Assembly: GCF_037300705.1 (NCBI RefSeq)
Contig: NZ_CP147776.1
Location: 6,020,857 to 6,084,856, forward strand
Direction: 5' to 3'
DNA from: Massilia sp. W12
Lineage (GTDB): Bacteria; Pseudomonadota; Gammaproteobacteria; Burkholderiales; Burkholderiaceae_D
DNA: 64,000 nt
Below the pieces are notes generated by a model. The model saw only the letters and a program-made list of their open reading frames with translations. It ran no database searches and was not told where the DNA came from. This document shows positions 1-10,991 of the stretch, one piece after another. Numbering within the stretch: the first letter of the stretch is position 1; every line of letters starts with the position of its first letter. Position numbers and translations under genes: made by a program.

Positions 1-402
1 AGGCGCCGCATATAAGCAGTAATTTGAACAATCTCATGATAGTTGGATGGGCGCAGGCTGAATGAAAGCGTATATGATAATCGCAGTTGCTGGCGTGGCG
101 CAAAATGGTGCAATGCATTTTCCGGCATTGTTGGTAAAGCGAAACCCGGCGCATGGCAGAAATTGTCGCTGCATGTGCGGCTTGTGCTTACCCGCATTGC
201 GCTGCACAAAATCTGCGCAATTTCCTTGACGGACCTGGCAGGTGAGGATAGAATCGCGAGTTCCCAAAAATCGGCTTGCTGCATTGATTCTGTCTACGGG
301 TTACTGGCAGAACTGTCGCGCAGCAGGCGGGTGTGCGGGATTTGAATCTCAGCCCCCGGCTATCGTGCCGGGTTCACGCTATCCGTTTTGTTGGAAATAA
401 CG
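1..402 (+). other. non-coding leader upstream of rpsL
   Basis: No convincing gene lies in these 402 bases; the short open frames have no ribosome binding site and no recognisable product. The stretch holds one good promoter (226-254, listed separately) and then a transcribed leader of about 140 bases before rpsL. A TATGATAAT run at 73-81 has no -35 box at proper spacing. The upstream neighbour, often rpoC in related genomes, is outside the window. Confidence 0.6.
226..254 (+). promoter_or_regulatory. sigma70-type promoter of the str operon
   Basis: TTGACG at 226-231 is followed after exactly 17 bases by TAGAAT at 249-254. Both boxes match the sigma70 consensus at five of six positions. A start near 261 would give a leader of about 142 nucleotides before rpsL, the first gene of the str operon. 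Confidence 0.7.
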
Positions 403-798
403 ATGCCAACCATCAATCAATTGATTCGTCAACCGCGCGTTTCCGCGCGTGTGAAGAGCAAATCGCCGGCGCTGGAAAACAGCCCGCAAAAACGCGGCGT
501 TTGCACCCGTGTTTACACCACCACTCCGAAGAAGCCGAACTCGGCATTGCGTAAAGTCGCCAAAGTGCGTCTGACCAATGGCTTCGAAGTGATTTCGTAC
601 ATCGGCGGTGAAGGCCACAACCTGCAAGAACACAGCGTTGTGCTGATCCGCGGCGGCCGTGTGAAAGACTTGCCGGGTGTGCGTTACCACATGGTGCGCG
701 GCTCTCTGGATACCCAGGGCGTCAAAGACCGTAAGCAAGCACGCTCCAAGTACGGCGCAAAACGCGCCAAGCCGGGCGCAGCAGCTAAGAAGAAGTAA
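403..798 (+). CDS. rpsL: 30S ribosomal protein S12
   Basis: S12 (131 aa) forms part of the decoding centre of the small subunit. The start [10 protein letters not shown] and the [10 protein letters not shown] loop are family hallmarks. The lysines whose mutation gives streptomycin resistance (K43, K88) are wild type. The protein is a few residues longer than the usual 123-125 aa because of a basic PGAAAKKK tail. The start is the ATG at 403; an in-frame TTG at 388 would add five residues not found in the family. It is the first gene of the str operon, 128 bases before rpsG. Confidence 0.98.
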   Translation: MPTINQLIRQPRVSARVKSKSPALENSPQKRGVCTRVYTTTPKKPNSALRKVAKVRLTNGFEVISYIGGEGHNLQEHSVVLIRGGRVKDLPGVRYHMVRGSLDTQGVKDRKQARSKYGAKRAKPGAAAKKK

Positions 799-926
799 TC
801 ATTTTCACCAGGTTGTCATGCTGGTGATGTGTAATCGGCCGGAAACGGGTCGAGTAAGTGGGGGCTATGAGGGCTGCCCGCGAGCATGTGCCAAAACTGC
901 TCAACTGAAGATCGAAAGGAATTGAA

Positions 927-1397
927 ATGCCACGTCGTCGTGAAGTACCCAAGCGCGAGATCCTGCCGGATCCGAAATTCGGCAATGTCGAAGTCGCTAA
1001 ATTTGTGAATGTGTTGATGTTGTCCGGTAAGAAGTCGGTTGCTGAAAACATCATTTATGGCGCGTTTGATCACATCCAGGCCAAATCTGGCAAGGACCCG
1101 CTGGAAGTGTTCTCCGCTGCTATCAACAACTGCAAACCGCTGGTGGAAGTGAAATCCCGCCGCGTCGGCGGCGCCAACTATCAGGTGCCGGTCGAAGTGC
1201 GTCCGGTGCGCCGTATGGCTCTGTCGATGCGCTGGTTGCGTGAAGCTGCTAACAAACGCAGCGAAAAATCGATGCCGCTGCGTCTGGCTGGCGAGCTGAT
1301 GGATGCCTCGGAAAACCGTGGTGGCGCGATGAAGAAGCGCGATGAGGTGCATCGCATGGCTGAAGCGAACAAGGCGTTCTCGCACTTCCGCTTCTGA
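927..1397 (+). CDS. rpsG: 30S ribosomal protein S7
   Basis: S7 (156 aa) nucleates assembly of the 30S head and lies near the E-site tRNA. The start [10 protein letters not shown], the [12 protein letters not shown] strand and the end [12 protein letters not shown] are diagnostic, and the length is standard. An AAAGGA ribosome binding site lies just upstream of the ATG. In E. coli S7 represses its own operon through the rpsL-rpsG spacer; the 128-base spacer here could do the same, but I did not identify a matching structure. Confidence 0.98.
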   Translation: MPRRREVPKREILPDPKFGNVEVAKFVNVLMLSGKKSVAENIIYGAFDHIQAKSGKDPLEVFSAAINNCKPLVEVKSRRVGGANYQVPVEVRPVRRMALSMRWLREAANKRSEKSMPLRLAGELMDASENRGGAMKKRDEVHRMAEANKAFSHFRF

Positions 1398-1403
1398 TGG
1401 ATT

Positions 1404-1478
1404 GCCGCGCCGCATGCCGGCGCGGCCTGACTGTCGTTCAAGGCCGGGCTCACTTTGTAATAAAGCTGCCCGGTTTTT
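1404..1478 (+). terminator. two hairpins between rpsG and fusA, second terminator-like
   Basis: The first hairpin has an 8-bp stem (1404-1411 with 1419-1426, loop 1412-1418) and no T tract. The second pairs CCGGGC 1444-1449 with GCCCGG 1468-1473, with an inner CTTT/AAAG pairing, and is followed by five T (1474-1478). This could partly terminate transcription before fusA. Since fusA is normally co-transcribed with rpsG, attenuation is more likely than full termination. Confidence 0.5.
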
Positions 1479-1505
1479 GTACATTTAAAGAAATTAGGAC
1501 TGATT

Positions 1506-3611
1506 ATGGCCCGCAAGACTCCCATCGAGCGCTACCGCAACATTGGTATTTCCGCTCACATTGACGCTGGCAAGACCACGACGACCGAACGCATTTTGTT
1601 TTACACCGGTGTGAACCACAAAATCGGTGAAGTGCATGATGGCGCCGCCACCATGGACTGGATGGAACAGGAACAGGAACGTGGCATCACCATTACTTCC
1701 GCAGCAACCACTTGCTTCTGGAAGGGCATGGCGAACAATTTCCAATCGCATCACATCAACATCATCGACACCCCGGGCCACGTTGACTTCACGATTGAAG
1801 TGGAACGTTCGATGCGCGTGCTGGACGGCGCTTGCATGGTGTATTGCGCAGTGGGTGGCGTGCAGCCGCAGTCTGAAACTGTGTGGCGTCAGGCTAACAA
1901 GTACAAAGTGCCGCGTCTGGCCTTCGTGAATAAGATGGACCGTACCGGCGCCAACTTCTTCAAAGTGTACGAGCAAATGCGCAGCCGCCTGAAAGCCAAC
2001 CCGGTGCCGATCCAGGTGCCGATCGGCGCGGAAGAAAACTTCCTGGGCGTGATCGATCTGGTCAAGATGAAAGCCATCATTTGGGATGACGCTTCCCAAG
2101 GCATGAAGTTCGACTACCGCGATATCCCGGCTGAGCTGCAAGGTCTGGCTGATGAATGGCGCGAAAAAATGGTGGAAGCCGCTGCTGAAGCCAATGAAGA
2201 GCTGATGAACAAGTACCTGGAAGAAGGCGGCTTGTCGGAAGAAGAAATCAAGACCGCGCTGCGTCAACGCACCATCGGCGGCGAAATCGTGCCGATGCTG
2301 TGCGGCACCGCGTTCAAGAACAAGGGCGTGCAAGCGATGTTGGACGCTGTGATTGAATACCTGCCGTCGCCGATCGACATTCCGCCGGTGTCCGGCACGA
2401 ATGAAGACGAAGAGCCGGCTTCGCGTGAAGCACGTGACGACGAGAAATTCTCGGCGCTGGCGTTCAAGATCATGACCGATCCGTTCGTTGGTCAATTGAT
2501 CTTCTTCCGCGTGTATTCAGGCATGGTTTCCTCGGGCGACACCGTGTTCAACCCGGTGAAGAACAAGAAGGAGCGCCTGGGCCGTATTCTGCAGATGCAT
2601 GCGAATCAGCGCGAAGAAATCAAGGAAGTGCGCGCTGGCGACATCGCAGCGGCGGTGGGTCTGAAAGACGCCACCACTGGCGACACCCTGTGCGACCCGG
2701 CTTCGATCATCACTCTGGAACGCATGGTGTTCCCGGAGCCTGTGATTTCTCAGGCGGTTGAGCCGAAGACCAAGGCTGACCAGGAGAAGATGGGTATTGC
2801 ACTGAACCGTTTGGCGCAGGAAGATCCGTCTTTCCGCGTGCGCAGCGATGAAGAATCCGGCCAAACCATTATTTCCGGCATGGGCGAGCTGCATCTGGAA
2901 ATTCTGGTGGATCGTATGCGCCGTGAATTCAACGTCGAAGCGACCGTCGGCAAGCCGCAGGTGGCTTATCGTGAAACCATCCGCAAGGCATGCGACGAAG
3001 TGGAAGGCAAGTTCGTCAAGCAGTCCGGCGGTAAAGGTCAATATGGTCACGTGGTGCTGAAGATCGAACCGCAAGAGCCGGGCAAGGGCTTTGAATTTGT
3101 GGACGCGATCAAGGGTGGCGTGGTGCCGCGCGAATTTATCCCGGCGGTGGAAAAAGGCGTGCGCGAAACCCTGACCTCGGGTGTGATGGCGGGTTATCCG
3201 GTGGTGGACGTGAAAGTCACCCTGTTCTTCGGTTCTTACCATGACGTGGACTCGAACGAAAACGCGTTCCGCATGGCCGGCTCGATGGCGTTCAAAGAAG
3301 GTTGCCGTCGCGCTTCGCCGGTGATTCTGGAGCCGATGATGGCGGTGGAAGTTGAAACCCCGGAAGACTACGCCGGTACGGTGATGGGCGATCTGTCGTC
3401 CCGTCGCGGTATGGTGCAGGGCATGGATGAAATCTCGGGCGGCGGCGGCAAGATCATCAAAGCCGAAGTGCCTTTGTCCGAAATGTTCGGTTACTCGACC
3501 TCGCTGCGTTCCGCAACCCAGGGTCGTGCAACCTACACCATGGAATTCAAGCACTACGCTGAAGCGCCGAAGAACGTGATCGACGCAATCGTCAGCGCAC
3601 GCGCCAAGTAA
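1506..3611 (+). CDS. fusA: translation elongation factor G
   Basis: EF-G (701 aa) is the GTPase that drives translocation of tRNA and mRNA on the ribosome. The G1 loop [10 protein letters not shown] is at residues 17-26, followed by the switch region [11 protein letters not shown]3 DTPGH and G4 NKMDR. The later domains include [10 protein letters not shown] and the domain IV motif [15 protein letters not shown]. Length is typical. The AGGA site at 1496-1499 supports the ATG at 1506. It is the third gene of the str operon. Confidence 0.99.
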   Translation: MARKTPIERYRNIGISAHIDAGKTTTTERILFYTGVNHKIGEVHDGAATMDWMEQEQERGITITSAATTCFWKGMANNFQSHHINIIDTPGHVDFTIEVERSMRVLDGACMVYCAVGGVQPQSETVWRQANKYKVPRLAFVNKMDRTGANFFKVYEQMRSRLKANPVPIQVPIGAEENFLGVIDLVKMKAIIWDDASQGMKFDYRDIPAELQGLADEWREKMVEAAAEANEELMNKYLEEGGLSEEEIKTALRQRTIGGEIVPMLCGTAFKNKGVQAMLDAVIEYLPSPIDIPPVSGTNEDEEPASREARDDEKFSALAFKIMTDPFVGQLIFFRVYSGMVSSGDTVFNPVKNKKERLGRILQMHANQREEIKEVRAGDIAAAVGLKDATTGDTLCDPASIITLERMVFPEPVISQAVEPKTKADQEKMGIALNRLAQEDPSFRVRSDEESGQTIISGMGELHLEILVDRMRREFNVEATVGKPQVAYRETIRKACDEVEGKFVKQSGGKGQYGHVVLKIEPQEPGKGFEFVDAIKGGVVPREFIPAVEKGVRETLTSGVMAGYPVVDVKVTLFFGSYHDVDSNENAFRMAGSMAFKEGCRRASPVILEPMMAVEVETPEDYAGTVMGDLSSRRGMVQGMDEISGGGGKIIKAEVPLSEMFGYSTSLRSATQGRATYTMEFKHYAEAPKNVIDAIVSARAK

Positions 3612-3618
3612 TGCATAC

Positions 3619-3645
3619 GCCCCGGCCTGAGATCCAGGCCGGGGC
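3619..3645 (+). other. perfect 11-bp hairpin between fusA and tuf
   Basis: Positions 3619-3629 pair perfectly with 3635-3645 around the loop AGATC. No T tract follows, so it is not a standard intrinsic terminator. It lies 8 bases after the fusA stop and 38 bases before tuf. It may protect the fusA 3' end or act as a processing site; this is inference. Confidence 0.5.
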
Positions 3646-3683
3646 ATCATAAAATCTGATACAAACTGATTGAGGAAATCAAA

Positions 3684-4868
<1,185 letters not shown>

Positions 4869-4902
4869 TATCGTTGCTGCGCCTATGCGGGCGCAGAAAC
4901 TG

Positions 4903-4931
4903 AAAAAGGCTGCTTGCGGGCAGCCTTTTTT
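4903..4931 (+). terminator. intrinsic terminator after tuf
   Basis: GGCTGC 4908-4913 pairs with GCAGCC 4920-4925 across a 6-base loop. The stem is preceded by five A and followed by six T (4926-4931), so it has the full intrinsic terminator form. The loop TTGCGG is also the -35 box of the next promoter. Confidence 0.85.
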
Positions 4932-4942
4932 CATTGTAGAAT
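4914..4942 (+). promoter_or_regulatory. promoter of rpsJ, overlapping the tuf terminator
   Basis: TTGCGG 4914-4919 and TAGAAT 4937-4942 are separated by 17 bases. The -35 box is the loop of the tuf terminator hairpin and the -10 box lies just past its T tract. Transcription would start near 4949. The leader then holds a 7-bp hairpin (4965-4971 with 4976-4982), 20 bases before the rpsJ start. Confidence 0.6.
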
Positions 4943-5002
4943 TGCGGGCTTATCTGAAAAAATGCTGCAGCGCCCGCTGCAGTTCGTTCTTTGAGGAAAA
5001 TC

Positions 5003-5320
5003 ATGTCTGCACCGAATCAAAAAATCCGCATTCGCCTGAAGGCTTTTGACTACAAACTGATCGACCAATCCGCTCTGGAAATCGTCGATACCGCCAAGCG
5101 CACCGGTGCTGTGGTTAAAGGCCCGGTTCCGCTGCCGACCCGCATTCAGCGCTATGACGTGCTGCGTTCCCCGCACGTTAACAAAACCTCCCGTGATCAA
5201 TTTGAAATCCGTACGCATCAGCGTCTGATGGATATCGTCGATCCGACCGATAAAACGGTTGACGCGCTGATGAAGCTGGATCTGCCGGCTGGCGTGGACG
5301 TGGAAATCAAGCTGCAGTAA
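5003..5320 (+). CDS. rpsJ: 30S ribosomal protein S10
   Basis: S10 (105 aa) belongs to the 30S head and doubles as NusE in antitermination complexes. [17 protein letters not shown] and the [13 protein letters not shown] loop are diagnostic. The ATG at 5003 follows a TTGAGGAAAA binding site with correct spacing; the in-frame TTG at 4991 is part of that site. A 217-base gap with its own promoter separates it from rplC. Confidence 0.98.
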   Translation: MSAPNQKIRIRLKAFDYKLIDQSALEIVDTAKRTGAVVKGPVPLPTRIQRYDVLRSPHVNKTSRDQFEIRTHQRLMDIVDPTDKTVDALMKLDLPAGVDVEIKLQ

Positions 5321-5367
5321 TTCTCATGCCGGCGCCGGCTTTTGCCTGCGCCGTTTCGTTGTGCCGT

Positions 5368-5412
5368 TTTTCCGGATTTTGGAAGACATCCGGCAGGATG
5401 TCGCCCGGAAAA
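5368..5412 (+). other. two-tier inverted repeat upstream of the S10 promoter
   Basis: An outer stem TTTTCCGG 5368-5375 pairs with CCGGAAAA 5405-5412. An inner stem GACATCC 5385-5391 pairs with GGATGTC 5396-5402 around GGCA. The structure ends 14 bases before the -35 box of the rplC promoter. It may end rpsJ transcripts or bind a regulator; no T tract follows. Confidence 0.5.
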
Positions 5413-5426
5413 TGATGGGCTGCATC

Positions 5427-5455
5427 TTGCGGTTCGTCTTTTTCTGCGATACAAT
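5427..5455 (+). promoter_or_regulatory. promoter of the rplC (S10) operon
   Basis: TTGCGG 5427-5432 and TACAAT 5450-5455 are separated by 17 bases. The -35 box is identical to that of the rpsJ promoter. A start near 5462 leaves a leader of about 75 nucleotides before rplC. Confidence 0.65.
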
Positions 5456-5537
5456 TTCCGGCTTGTGTGCGCGCTAATCCTGGCGCGCATTGTATTCACA
5501 GTCAGCCCGCCCAATCGCAGGTGGGAATGGAGATAAT

Positions 5538-6194
5538 ATGAGCCTGGGCCTTCTTGGTCGCAAGGTTGGTATGATGCGTATCTTCACCGATGACGGGGAC
5601 GCGATCCCAGTCACCGTGTTGGACGTATCGAACAACCGTGTTGCGCAAATCAAAACGCCTGAAGTGGATAAGTATTCCGCTGTGCAGGTTGCATTCGGTC
5701 AACGCCGTGCTTCCCGTGTTAACAAGGCTGCTGCCGGTCACTACGCAAAAGCGGGTGTCGAGGCAGGCAGTTTCCTCAAAGAATTCCGTGTCGATGCCGC
5801 CAAGGCTGCCGAACTGAAAGCTGGCGATGTGCTGCCGGTGAGCATGTTCGAAGCTGGTCAAAAGGTGGACGTGCAGGGCGTTTCTATTGGTAAAGGCTAC
5901 GCCGGCACCATCAAACGTTACAACTTTTCTTCTGGCCGTGCTACCCATGGTAACTCCCGTTCGCACAATGTGCCGGGTTCCATCGGTATGGCGCAAGATC
6001 CGGGTCGTGTGTTCCCGGGCAAGCGCATGACTGGTCATATGGGTGATGTCACCACTACTACGCAAAATCTGGAAATCGCACGCGTTGACGCGGATCGCCA
6101 GTTGCTGTTGGTGAAAGGTGCTGTGCCTGGTGCGAAGAACGGTCACGTGATCGTCAAGCACGCTGTCAAAGCCAAAGCTAAGAAAGGGGCCTGA
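5538..6194 (+). CDS. rplC: 50S ribosomal protein L3
   Basis: L3 (218 aa) is an early assembly protein whose loop reaches the peptidyl transferase centre. The start [16 protein letters not shown] and the motifs [10 protein letters not shown] and [14 protein letters not shown] are typical. The ATG at 5538 follows GGAGAT; an in-frame ATG at 5490 would add 16 residues unlike the family. It leads the S10 operon and is followed by rplD after 3 bases. Confidence 0.98.
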   Translation: MSLGLLGRKVGMMRIFTDDGDAIPVTVLDVSNNRVAQIKTPEVDKYSAVQVAFGQRRASRVNKAAAGHYAKAGVEAGSFLKEFRVDAAKAAELKAGDVLPVSMFEAGQKVDVQGVSIGKGYAGTIKRYNFSSGRATHGNSRSHNVPGSIGMAQDPGRVFPGKRMTGHMGDVTTTTQNLEIARVDADRQLLLVKGAVPGAKNGHVIVKHAVKAKAKKGA

Positions 6195-6197
6195 TAG

Positions 6198-6818
6198 ATG
6201 GAACTGAAGCTCCTGAATGAACAGGGTCAATCCGCAGCGAATGTGAGCGCGGCTGATACCGTGTTTGCACGCGAATACAATGAAGCGCTGATTCACCAGC
6301 TCGTGGTGGCTTATCAAGCCAATGCCCGCAGCGGCAACCGCAAGCAAAAAGATCGTGAAGAAGTCAGTCACACCACCAAGAAGCCCTGGCGTCAAAAGGG
6401 CACCGGCCGCGCTCGCGCCGGTATGTCGTCCTCGCCTTTGTGGCGTGGCGGTGGCCGTATCTTCCCGAACAGCCCGGAAGAAAATTTCTCGCACAAAGTC
6501 AACCGCAAGATGTATCGCGCAGGCATCTGCTCGATCTTCTCGCAACTGGTGCGCGAAGACCGTCTGTCCGTGATCGAAAACCTGAACCTGGAAGCGCCGA
6601 AGACCAAACTGCTGGCGCAGAAGCTGCAAGGCATGGGTTTGGATTCGGTGCTGATCATTGTTGACGGCTTCGACGAAAACCTGGCTCTGGCCTCGCGCAA
6701 TCTGCCGAATGTGCTGGTGGTTGAGCCGCGTCACGCTGATCCTCTGTCCCTGGTGTTCTACAAGAAAGTGCTGGTGACCAAGGCTGCGTTGGCAAAGATT
6801 GAGGAGATGTTGGCATGA
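6198..6818 (+). CDS. rplD: 50S ribosomal protein L4
   Basis: L4 (206 aa) lines the nascent-peptide exit tunnel. The tunnel loop with [15 protein letters not shown] and SSPLWRGGG is clear, and length is standard. In gammaproteobacteria L4 represses the S10 operon; I see no equivalent of that leader here. The last 4 bases overlap the start of rplW (ATGA). Confidence 0.97.
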   Translation: MELKLLNEQGQSAANVSAADTVFAREYNEALIHQLVVAYQANARSGNRKQKDREEVSHTTKKPWRQKGTGRARAGMSSSPLWRGGGRIFPNSPEENFSHKVNRKMYRAGICSIFSQLVREDRLSVIENLNLEAPKTKLLAQKLQGMGLDSVLIIVDGFDENLALASRNLPNVLVVEPRHADPLSLVFYKKVLVTKAALAKIEEMLA

Positions 6819-7132
6819 GCGCGACTGTAAAGCATAGCGAAGAGCGCTTGATGAAGGTGCTGCTGGCGCCGGTCATCTCGGAAAAAGCCACGATGGTAGC
6901 TGACAAGCACGAACAAGTGATGTTCCGTGTGTTGCCGGATGCAAGCAAGCCGGAAATCAAGGCTGCTGTTGAAATGTTGTTTAAAGTTGAGGTTCTGTCG
7001 GTGCAGACCGTCAACCGTGAAGGCAAGCAAAAGCGTTCTGGCCGTTTTGTCGGTCGCCGCAACCACGTGAAGCATGCTTACGTGTGCCTGAAGCCGGGTC
7101 AGGAAATCAACTTCTCTGAGGAGGCTGCATAA
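6815..7132 (+). CDS. rplW: 50S ribosomal protein L23
   Basis: L23 (105 aa) sits at the tunnel exit and docks trigger factor and the signal recognition particle. It contains [19 protein letters not shown] and the [13 protein letters not shown] basic loop. It overlaps rplD by 4 bases and rplB by 1 base (TAATG), indicating translational coupling. Confidence 0.97.
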   Translation: MSATVKHSEERLMKVLLAPVISEKATMVADKHEQVMFRVLPDASKPEIKAAVEMLFKVEVLSVQTVNREGKQKRSGRFVGRRNHVKHAYVCLKPGQEINFSEEAA

Positions 7133-7959
7133 TGGCGCTCGTTAAGATGAAACCGACTTCCCCTGGTCGTCGTGGCATGGTCAAGGTCGTTAATCCCGAC
7201 CTGTACAAAGGCCGCCCGCTGGCTTCCCTGGTGGAAAAGAAAAGCAAGACCGCTGGTCGTAACAACAACGGTCACATCACCACCCGTCATATCGGTGGTG
7301 GTCACAAGCATCATTATCGCGTCGTCGATTTCAAACGCAACAAGGACGGTATTCCGGCCAAAGTTGAGCGTATTGAATACGATCCGAACCGTACCGCGCA
7401 TATCGCACTGTTGTGCTATGCCGACGGCGAGCGTCGCTACATCATCGCCTCCAAAGGCATGGCTGTGGGCGATCAAGTGATGAGCGGCTCTGAAGCCCCG
7501 ATCAAACCGGGTAACTGCCTGCCTATCCGCAATATTCCTGTTGGCTCCACCATGCACTGCGTGGAAATGCTGCCGGGTAAAGGCGCGCAAATGGCGCGTA
7601 CTGCTGGCGCCGGTGTGGTGCTGATGGCGCGTGAAGGCACTTACGCTCAAGTGCGTCTGCGTTCCGGTGAAGTGCGTCGTGTGCATATCGAATGCCGCGC
7701 CACCATCGGTGAAGTGGGCAATGGTGAACACAATCTGCGTAAGATCGGTAAAGCCGGTGCTATGCGTTGGCGCGGTGTGCGTCCGACCGTTCGCGGCGTG
7801 GTCATGAACCCGATCGACCACCCGCATGGCGGTGGTGAAGGTCGTACCTCGGCTGGCCGTCATCCGGTGTCGCCGTGGGGTCAACAGACCAAGGGTAAGA
7901 AGACGCGCAGCAACAAGCGTACGACTTCGATGATCGTTTCGCGCCGCGGCAAGAAATAA
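7132..7959 (+). CDS. rplB: 50S ribosomal protein L2
   Basis: L2 (275 aa) is needed for subunit association and peptidyl transferase assembly. It has [35 protein letters not shown] and the C-terminal [16 protein letters not shown] loop with the conserved histidine. Length is standard. The start shares one base with the rplW stop. Confidence 0.98.
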   Translation: MALVKMKPTSPGRRGMVKVVNPDLYKGRPLASLVEKKSKTAGRNNNGHITTRHIGGGHKHHYRVVDFKRNKDGIPAKVERIEYDPNRTAHIALLCYADGERRYIIASKGMAVGDQVMSGSEAPIKPGNCLPIRNIPVGSTMHCVEMLPGKGAQMARTAGAGVVLMAREGTYAQVRLRSGEVRRVHIECRATIGEVGNGEHNLRKIGKAGAMRWRGVRPTVRGVVMNPIDHPHGGGEGRTSAGRHPVSPWGQQTKGKKTRSNKRTTSMIVSRRGKK

Positions 7960-7969
7960 GGGGTAACTC

Positions 7970-8245
7970 ATGACTCGTTCATTGAAAAAAGGGCCGTTTT
8001 GTGACGCCCACCTGATCAAGAAAGTCGAGGCGGCGCAAGCTTCCAAAGACAAGAAGCCGATCAAGACTTGGTCGCGTCGTTCGACCATCATGCCTGATTT
8101 CATCGGCTTGACGATTGCTGTGCACAATGGCCGTCAACACGTGCCTGTGTACGTATCCGAAAACATGGTCGGCCACAAGCTCGGCGAATTCGCGTTGACC
8201 CGCACTTTCAAGGGCCACGCCGCTGACAAGAAAGCCAAGAAATAA
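7970..8245 (+). CDS. rpsS: 30S ribosomal protein S19
   Basis: S19 (91 aa) lies on the 30S head and contacts L5 in bridge B1b. The start [15 protein letters not shown], the stretch [11 protein letters not shown] and the tail [11 protein letters not shown] are diagnostic. It is preceded by AAGGGG, 10 bases after the rplB stop. Confidence 0.97.
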   Translation: MTRSLKKGPFCDAHLIKKVEAAQASKDKKPIKTWSRRSTIMPDFIGLTIAVHNGRQHVPVYVSENMVGHKLGEFALTRTFKGHAADKKAKK

Positions 8246-8254
8246 GGTCTGATG

Positions 8255-8584
8255 ATGGAAACTAAAGCTACTCTGCGCGGCGTGCGCCTGTCGGCCCAAA
8301 AAGGCCGTCTGGTTGCCGACCTGATCCGCGGCAAGAAAGTTGATAACGCTATCAACATCCTGACCTTCTGCCCGAAAAAGGGTGCTGGCATCATCAAGAA
8401 AGTGCTGGAATCGGCAATCGCCAATGCTGAGCACAACGATGGCGCTGACATCGACGAGCTGAAGGTAAAAACGATCTACGTCGAAAAGGGTGCGGTTCTC
8501 AAGCGCTTTACCGCACGCGCCAAAGGCCGTGGTGATCGTATCTCGAAACAAACCTGTCACATTTACGTGACTGTCGGAAACTAA
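8255..8584 (+). CDS. rplV: 50S ribosomal protein L22
   Basis: L22 (109 aa) lines the exit tunnel with an extended hairpin. [18 protein letters not shown] and the C-terminal [16 protein letters not shown] are diagnostic. Two ATG codons stand in tandem (8252, 8255). The second gives 7 bases of spacing to the AAGG at 8244-8247 and matches the family start, so it is preferred. The erythromycin-related hairpin looks normal. Confidence 0.96.
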   Translation: METKATLRGVRLSAQKGRLVADLIRGKKVDNAINILTFCPKKGAGIIKKVLESAIANAEHNDGADIDELKVKTIYVEKGAVLKRFTARAKGRGDRISKQTCHIYVTVGN

Positions 8585-8593
8585 GGGGTCGCG

Positions 8594-9412
8594 ATGGGAC
8601 AGAAGATTCATCCTACCGGGTTCCGCCTTGCAGTTACCCGTAACTGGGCTTCACGCTGGTACGCCAGCAACAACAACTTCGCTACGATGTTGAATGAAGA
8701 CCTGAAGGCGCGCACCTATTTGAAGAAGAAGTTGAAGAACGCTTCCGTTGGCCGCATCGTGATCGAGCGTCCGGCTAAGAACGCGCGCTTCACCGTGTAC
8801 AGCTCGCGTCCTGGCGTCGTGATTGGTAAGAAGGGTGAGGACATCGAAGTTCTGAAGTCCGAACTGACCAAGATCATGGGCGTGCCGGTGCATGTGAACA
8901 TCGAAGAAATCCGCAAGCCGGAACTCGATGCGCAACTGATCGCCGATTCCATCTCGCAACAGCTGGAAAAGCGCATCATGTTCCGCCGCGCCATGAAACG
9001 TGCGATGCAGAACGCAATGCGTCTGGGCGCACAGGGCATCAAGATCATGTCCGCAGGCCGTCTGAATGGTATCGAAATCGCTCGCAGCGAATGGTACCGC
9101 GAAGGCCGTGTGCCGCTGCACACGCTGCGCGCTGACATCGACTATGGCACCAGCGAAGCGCTGACCACCTACGGCATCATCGGTGTCAAAGTGTGGGTGT
9201 ATAAGGGCGACCGTCTGGCCAATGGCGAAGCGCCGGTAATCGAAGTGGCTGCTGAAGACGACAAGAAGCGTCGTGGTCCGCGCCGTGAAGATGGCAAAGC
9301 TCCGGGTGGCCGTAATCGTCCGAAGCGCGCTGACGGCGCCAATGCTGGCCCTGCTCAGCCTGGCCAAAAGCGCGGGCGTGGTCGTGATGGCGCAGACAAG
9401 GCAGGAGAATAA
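8594..9412 (+). CDS. rpsC: 30S ribosomal protein S3
   Basis: S3 (272 aa) helps form the mRNA entry site. [18 protein letters not shown] opens the protein and the KH-domain signature [13 protein letters not shown] is present. After about residue 215 there is a basic, glycine-rich low-complexity tail ([18 protein letters not shown]) of the kind common in betaproteobacteria. It begins 9 bases after rplV. Confidence 0.97.
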   Translation: MGQKIHPTGFRLAVTRNWASRWYASNNNFATMLNEDLKARTYLKKKLKNASVGRIVIERPAKNARFTVYSSRPGVVIGKKGEDIEVLKSELTKIMGVPVHVNIEEIRKPELDAQLIADSISQQLEKRIMFRRAMKRAMQNAMRLGAQGIKIMSAGRLNGIEIARSEWYREGRVPLHTLRADIDYGTSEALTTYGIIGVKVWVYKGDRLANGEAPVIEVAAEDDKKRRGPRREDGKAPGGRNRPKRADGANAGPAQPGQKRGRGRDGADKAGE

Positions 9413-9414
9413 TC

Positions 9415-9834
9415 ATGCTGCAACCAAAACGCAGAAAGTATCGCAAAGAGCATAAAGGCCGCAATACCGGCATTTCGCACGAGCGCGGCACCGCCGTTTC
9501 GTTCGGCGAATACGGTTTGAAGGCGACTGAACGTGGCCGTATCACCGCACGTCAGATCGAAGCTGCACGTCGCGCCATGACCCGTCATATTAAGCGTGGC
9601 GGCCGTATCTGGATCCGTATCTTCCCGGACAAGCCAATTTCGCAAAAGCCGGCTGAAGTGCGTATGGGTAACGGTAAAGGTAATCCTGAGTACTACGTCG
9701 CTGAGATCCATCCGGGCAAAGTGCTGTACGAAATGGATGGTGTGAACGTTGATCTGGCGCGTGAGGCGTTCCGTCTGGCGGCCGCCAAGTTGCCGCTCAG
9801 CACCACCTTTGTTCTGCGCCAAGTCGGCCAATAA
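9415..9834 (+). CDS. rplP: 50S ribosomal protein L16
   Basis: L16 (139 aa) organises tRNA binding at the A site. [17 protein letters not shown], the [14 protein letters not shown] segment and [13 protein letters not shown] are diagnostic. AGGAG stands directly upstream of the ATG. It starts 2 bases after the rpsC stop. Confidence 0.97.
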   Translation: MLQPKRRKYRKEHKGRNTGISHERGTAVSFGEYGLKATERGRITARQIEAARRAMTRHIKRGGRIWIRIFPDKPISQKPAEVRMGNGKGNPEYYVAEIHPGKVLYEMDGVNVDLAREAFRLAAAKLPLSTTFVLRQVGQ

Positions 9835-9846
9835 TAGGAGTTGGAT

Positions 9847-10038
9847 ATGAAAGCAAGTGAACTCCGCGGCAAGGATCAGGAAGCGCTGGGCAAGGAACTG
9901 AAGGAGCTGTTGAAGGCGCAATTCGGTCTGCGTATGCAGAAGGCGACCCAGCAGTTATCCAATACCGCGCAACTGAAGAAGGTGCGTCGCGACATCGCAC
10001 GCGTCAAGACCGTCATCAATGAGAAGGGCGCCAAATGA
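9847..10038 (+). CDS. rpmC: 50S ribosomal protein L29
   Basis: L29 (63 aa) is a small helical-hairpin protein next to L23 at the tunnel exit. [19 protein letters not shown] and [12 protein letters not shown] match the family. The ATG at 9847 follows TAGGAG; the TTG at 9841 would add two residues and is rejected. It overlaps rpsQ by 4 bases (ATGA). Confidence 0.96.
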   Translation: MKASELRGKDQEALGKELKELLKAQFGLRMQKATQQLSNTAQLKKVRRDIARVKTVINEKGAK

Positions 10039-10307
10039 ACGATCAAGTGAAAACCTCTCTGAAGCGCACGCTGATCGGCAAGGTGGTGTCTGACAAGATG
10101 AATAAGACTGTCACCGTGTTGATTGAGCGTCACGTGAAGCATCCGCTGTATGGCAAGATCATCACGCGCTCCAAAAAATATCACGCACACGATGAGACCA
10201 ACCAGGTCAAAGAAGGTGATGTGGTAGAAATTCAGGAAGGCCGTCCGGTTTCCAAGACCAAGGCCTGGACTGTGACCCGGGTTGTACAAGCCGCTCAAAC
10301 GGTTTAA
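10035..10307 (+). CDS. rpsQ: 30S ribosomal protein S17
   Basis: S17 (90 aa) is an OB-fold protein binding the 5' domain of 16S r[22 protein letters not shown] and [18 protein letters not shown] are diagnostic. It is the last gene of the S10 operon; a 306-base gap with a promoter follows. Confidence 0.97.
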   Translation: MNDQVKTSLKRTLIGKVVSDKMNKTVTVLIERHVKHPLYGKIITRSKKYHAHDETNQVKEGDVVEIQEGRPVSKTKAWTVTRVVQAAQTV

Positions 10308-10316
10308 AAAAACCTC

Positions 10317-10354
10317 TTGCAAGCCCAGCATATGCATGGCATAATGCTGGGCTT
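10317..10354 (+). promoter_or_regulatory. spc operon promoter embedded in an inverted repeat
   Basis: TTGCAA 10317-10322, 17 bases, then CATAAT 10340-10345, preceded by an extended -10 TG at 10337-10338. The same DNA forms a perfect inverted repeat: 10321-10331 pairs with 10344-10354 around a 12-base loop. Together they fill the start of the 306-base gap between rpsQ and rplN. In the remaining 10355-10613 I see no gene and no further clear structure; it would be a leader of about 260 nucleotides. Confidence 0.65.
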
Positions 10355-10613
10355 CGTTCATCTGAAAGTTTGTTTGAGCAAGATTGCCGAAATCAAGCTC
10401 TGCAAACTAAGTGGAAATGACGGAATCAGCGTTGTGCGTTGCAGTTCGGCGCGCAACTCTGCAGATGTTGTTTCTGTTTGGTAAGAAGTTTTGGAAGTCA
10501 TCCACCCAATCAGCGCAGTCCATGCCAATGGGCGGCTCTGGCGGGACCAAGACTGACCGCAACAGGCCCGCGAAAGCGGATTTTTGGCGGCTTAAGTTGG
10601 GAAAGAAAATACT

Positions 10614-10982
10614 ATGATTCAAACTGAAAGCCGGCTCGAAGTAGCCGACAACACCGGTGCGAAAGAAGTAATGTGCATCAAGGTGTTAGGTGGTTCCAAG
10701 CGCCGTTATGCTGGCATTGGCGACGTGATCAAGGTCACTGTGAAAGTGGCTGCGCCGCGTGGTCGTGTCAAAAAGGGCGAGATTTACAACGCAGTCGTGG
10801 TGCGTACCGCTAAAGGTGTGCGCCGCCAGGACGGCTCCCTGGTGAAATTCGACGGCAATGCCGCCGTTTTGTTGAACAACAAGCTGGAGCCAATTGGCAC
10901 CCGTATTTTCGGGCCGGTAACGCGCGAACTGCGCGGCGAACGGTTCATGAAAATCGTGTCACTCGCGCCTGAAGTTCTGTGA
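10614..10982 (+). CDS. rplN: 50S ribosomal protein L14
   Basis: L14 (122 aa) contacts 16S rRNA in an intersubunit bridge. The start [17 protein letters not shown] and the tail [12 protein letters not shown] are diagnostic; length is standard. It is the first gene of the spc operon. Confidence 0.98.
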   Translation: MIQTESRLEVADNTGAKEVMCIKVLGGSKRRYAGIGDVIKVTVKVAAPRGRVKKGEIYNAVVVRTAKGVRRQDGSLVKFDGNAAVLLNNKLEPIGTRIFGPVTRELRGERFMKIVSLAPEVL

Positions 10983-10991
10983 GGAATCCCT

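Noticed and set aside
43-345. 100-codon frame upstream of rpsL
   Set aside because: It runs across the str promoter, lacks a binding site and resembles no protein.
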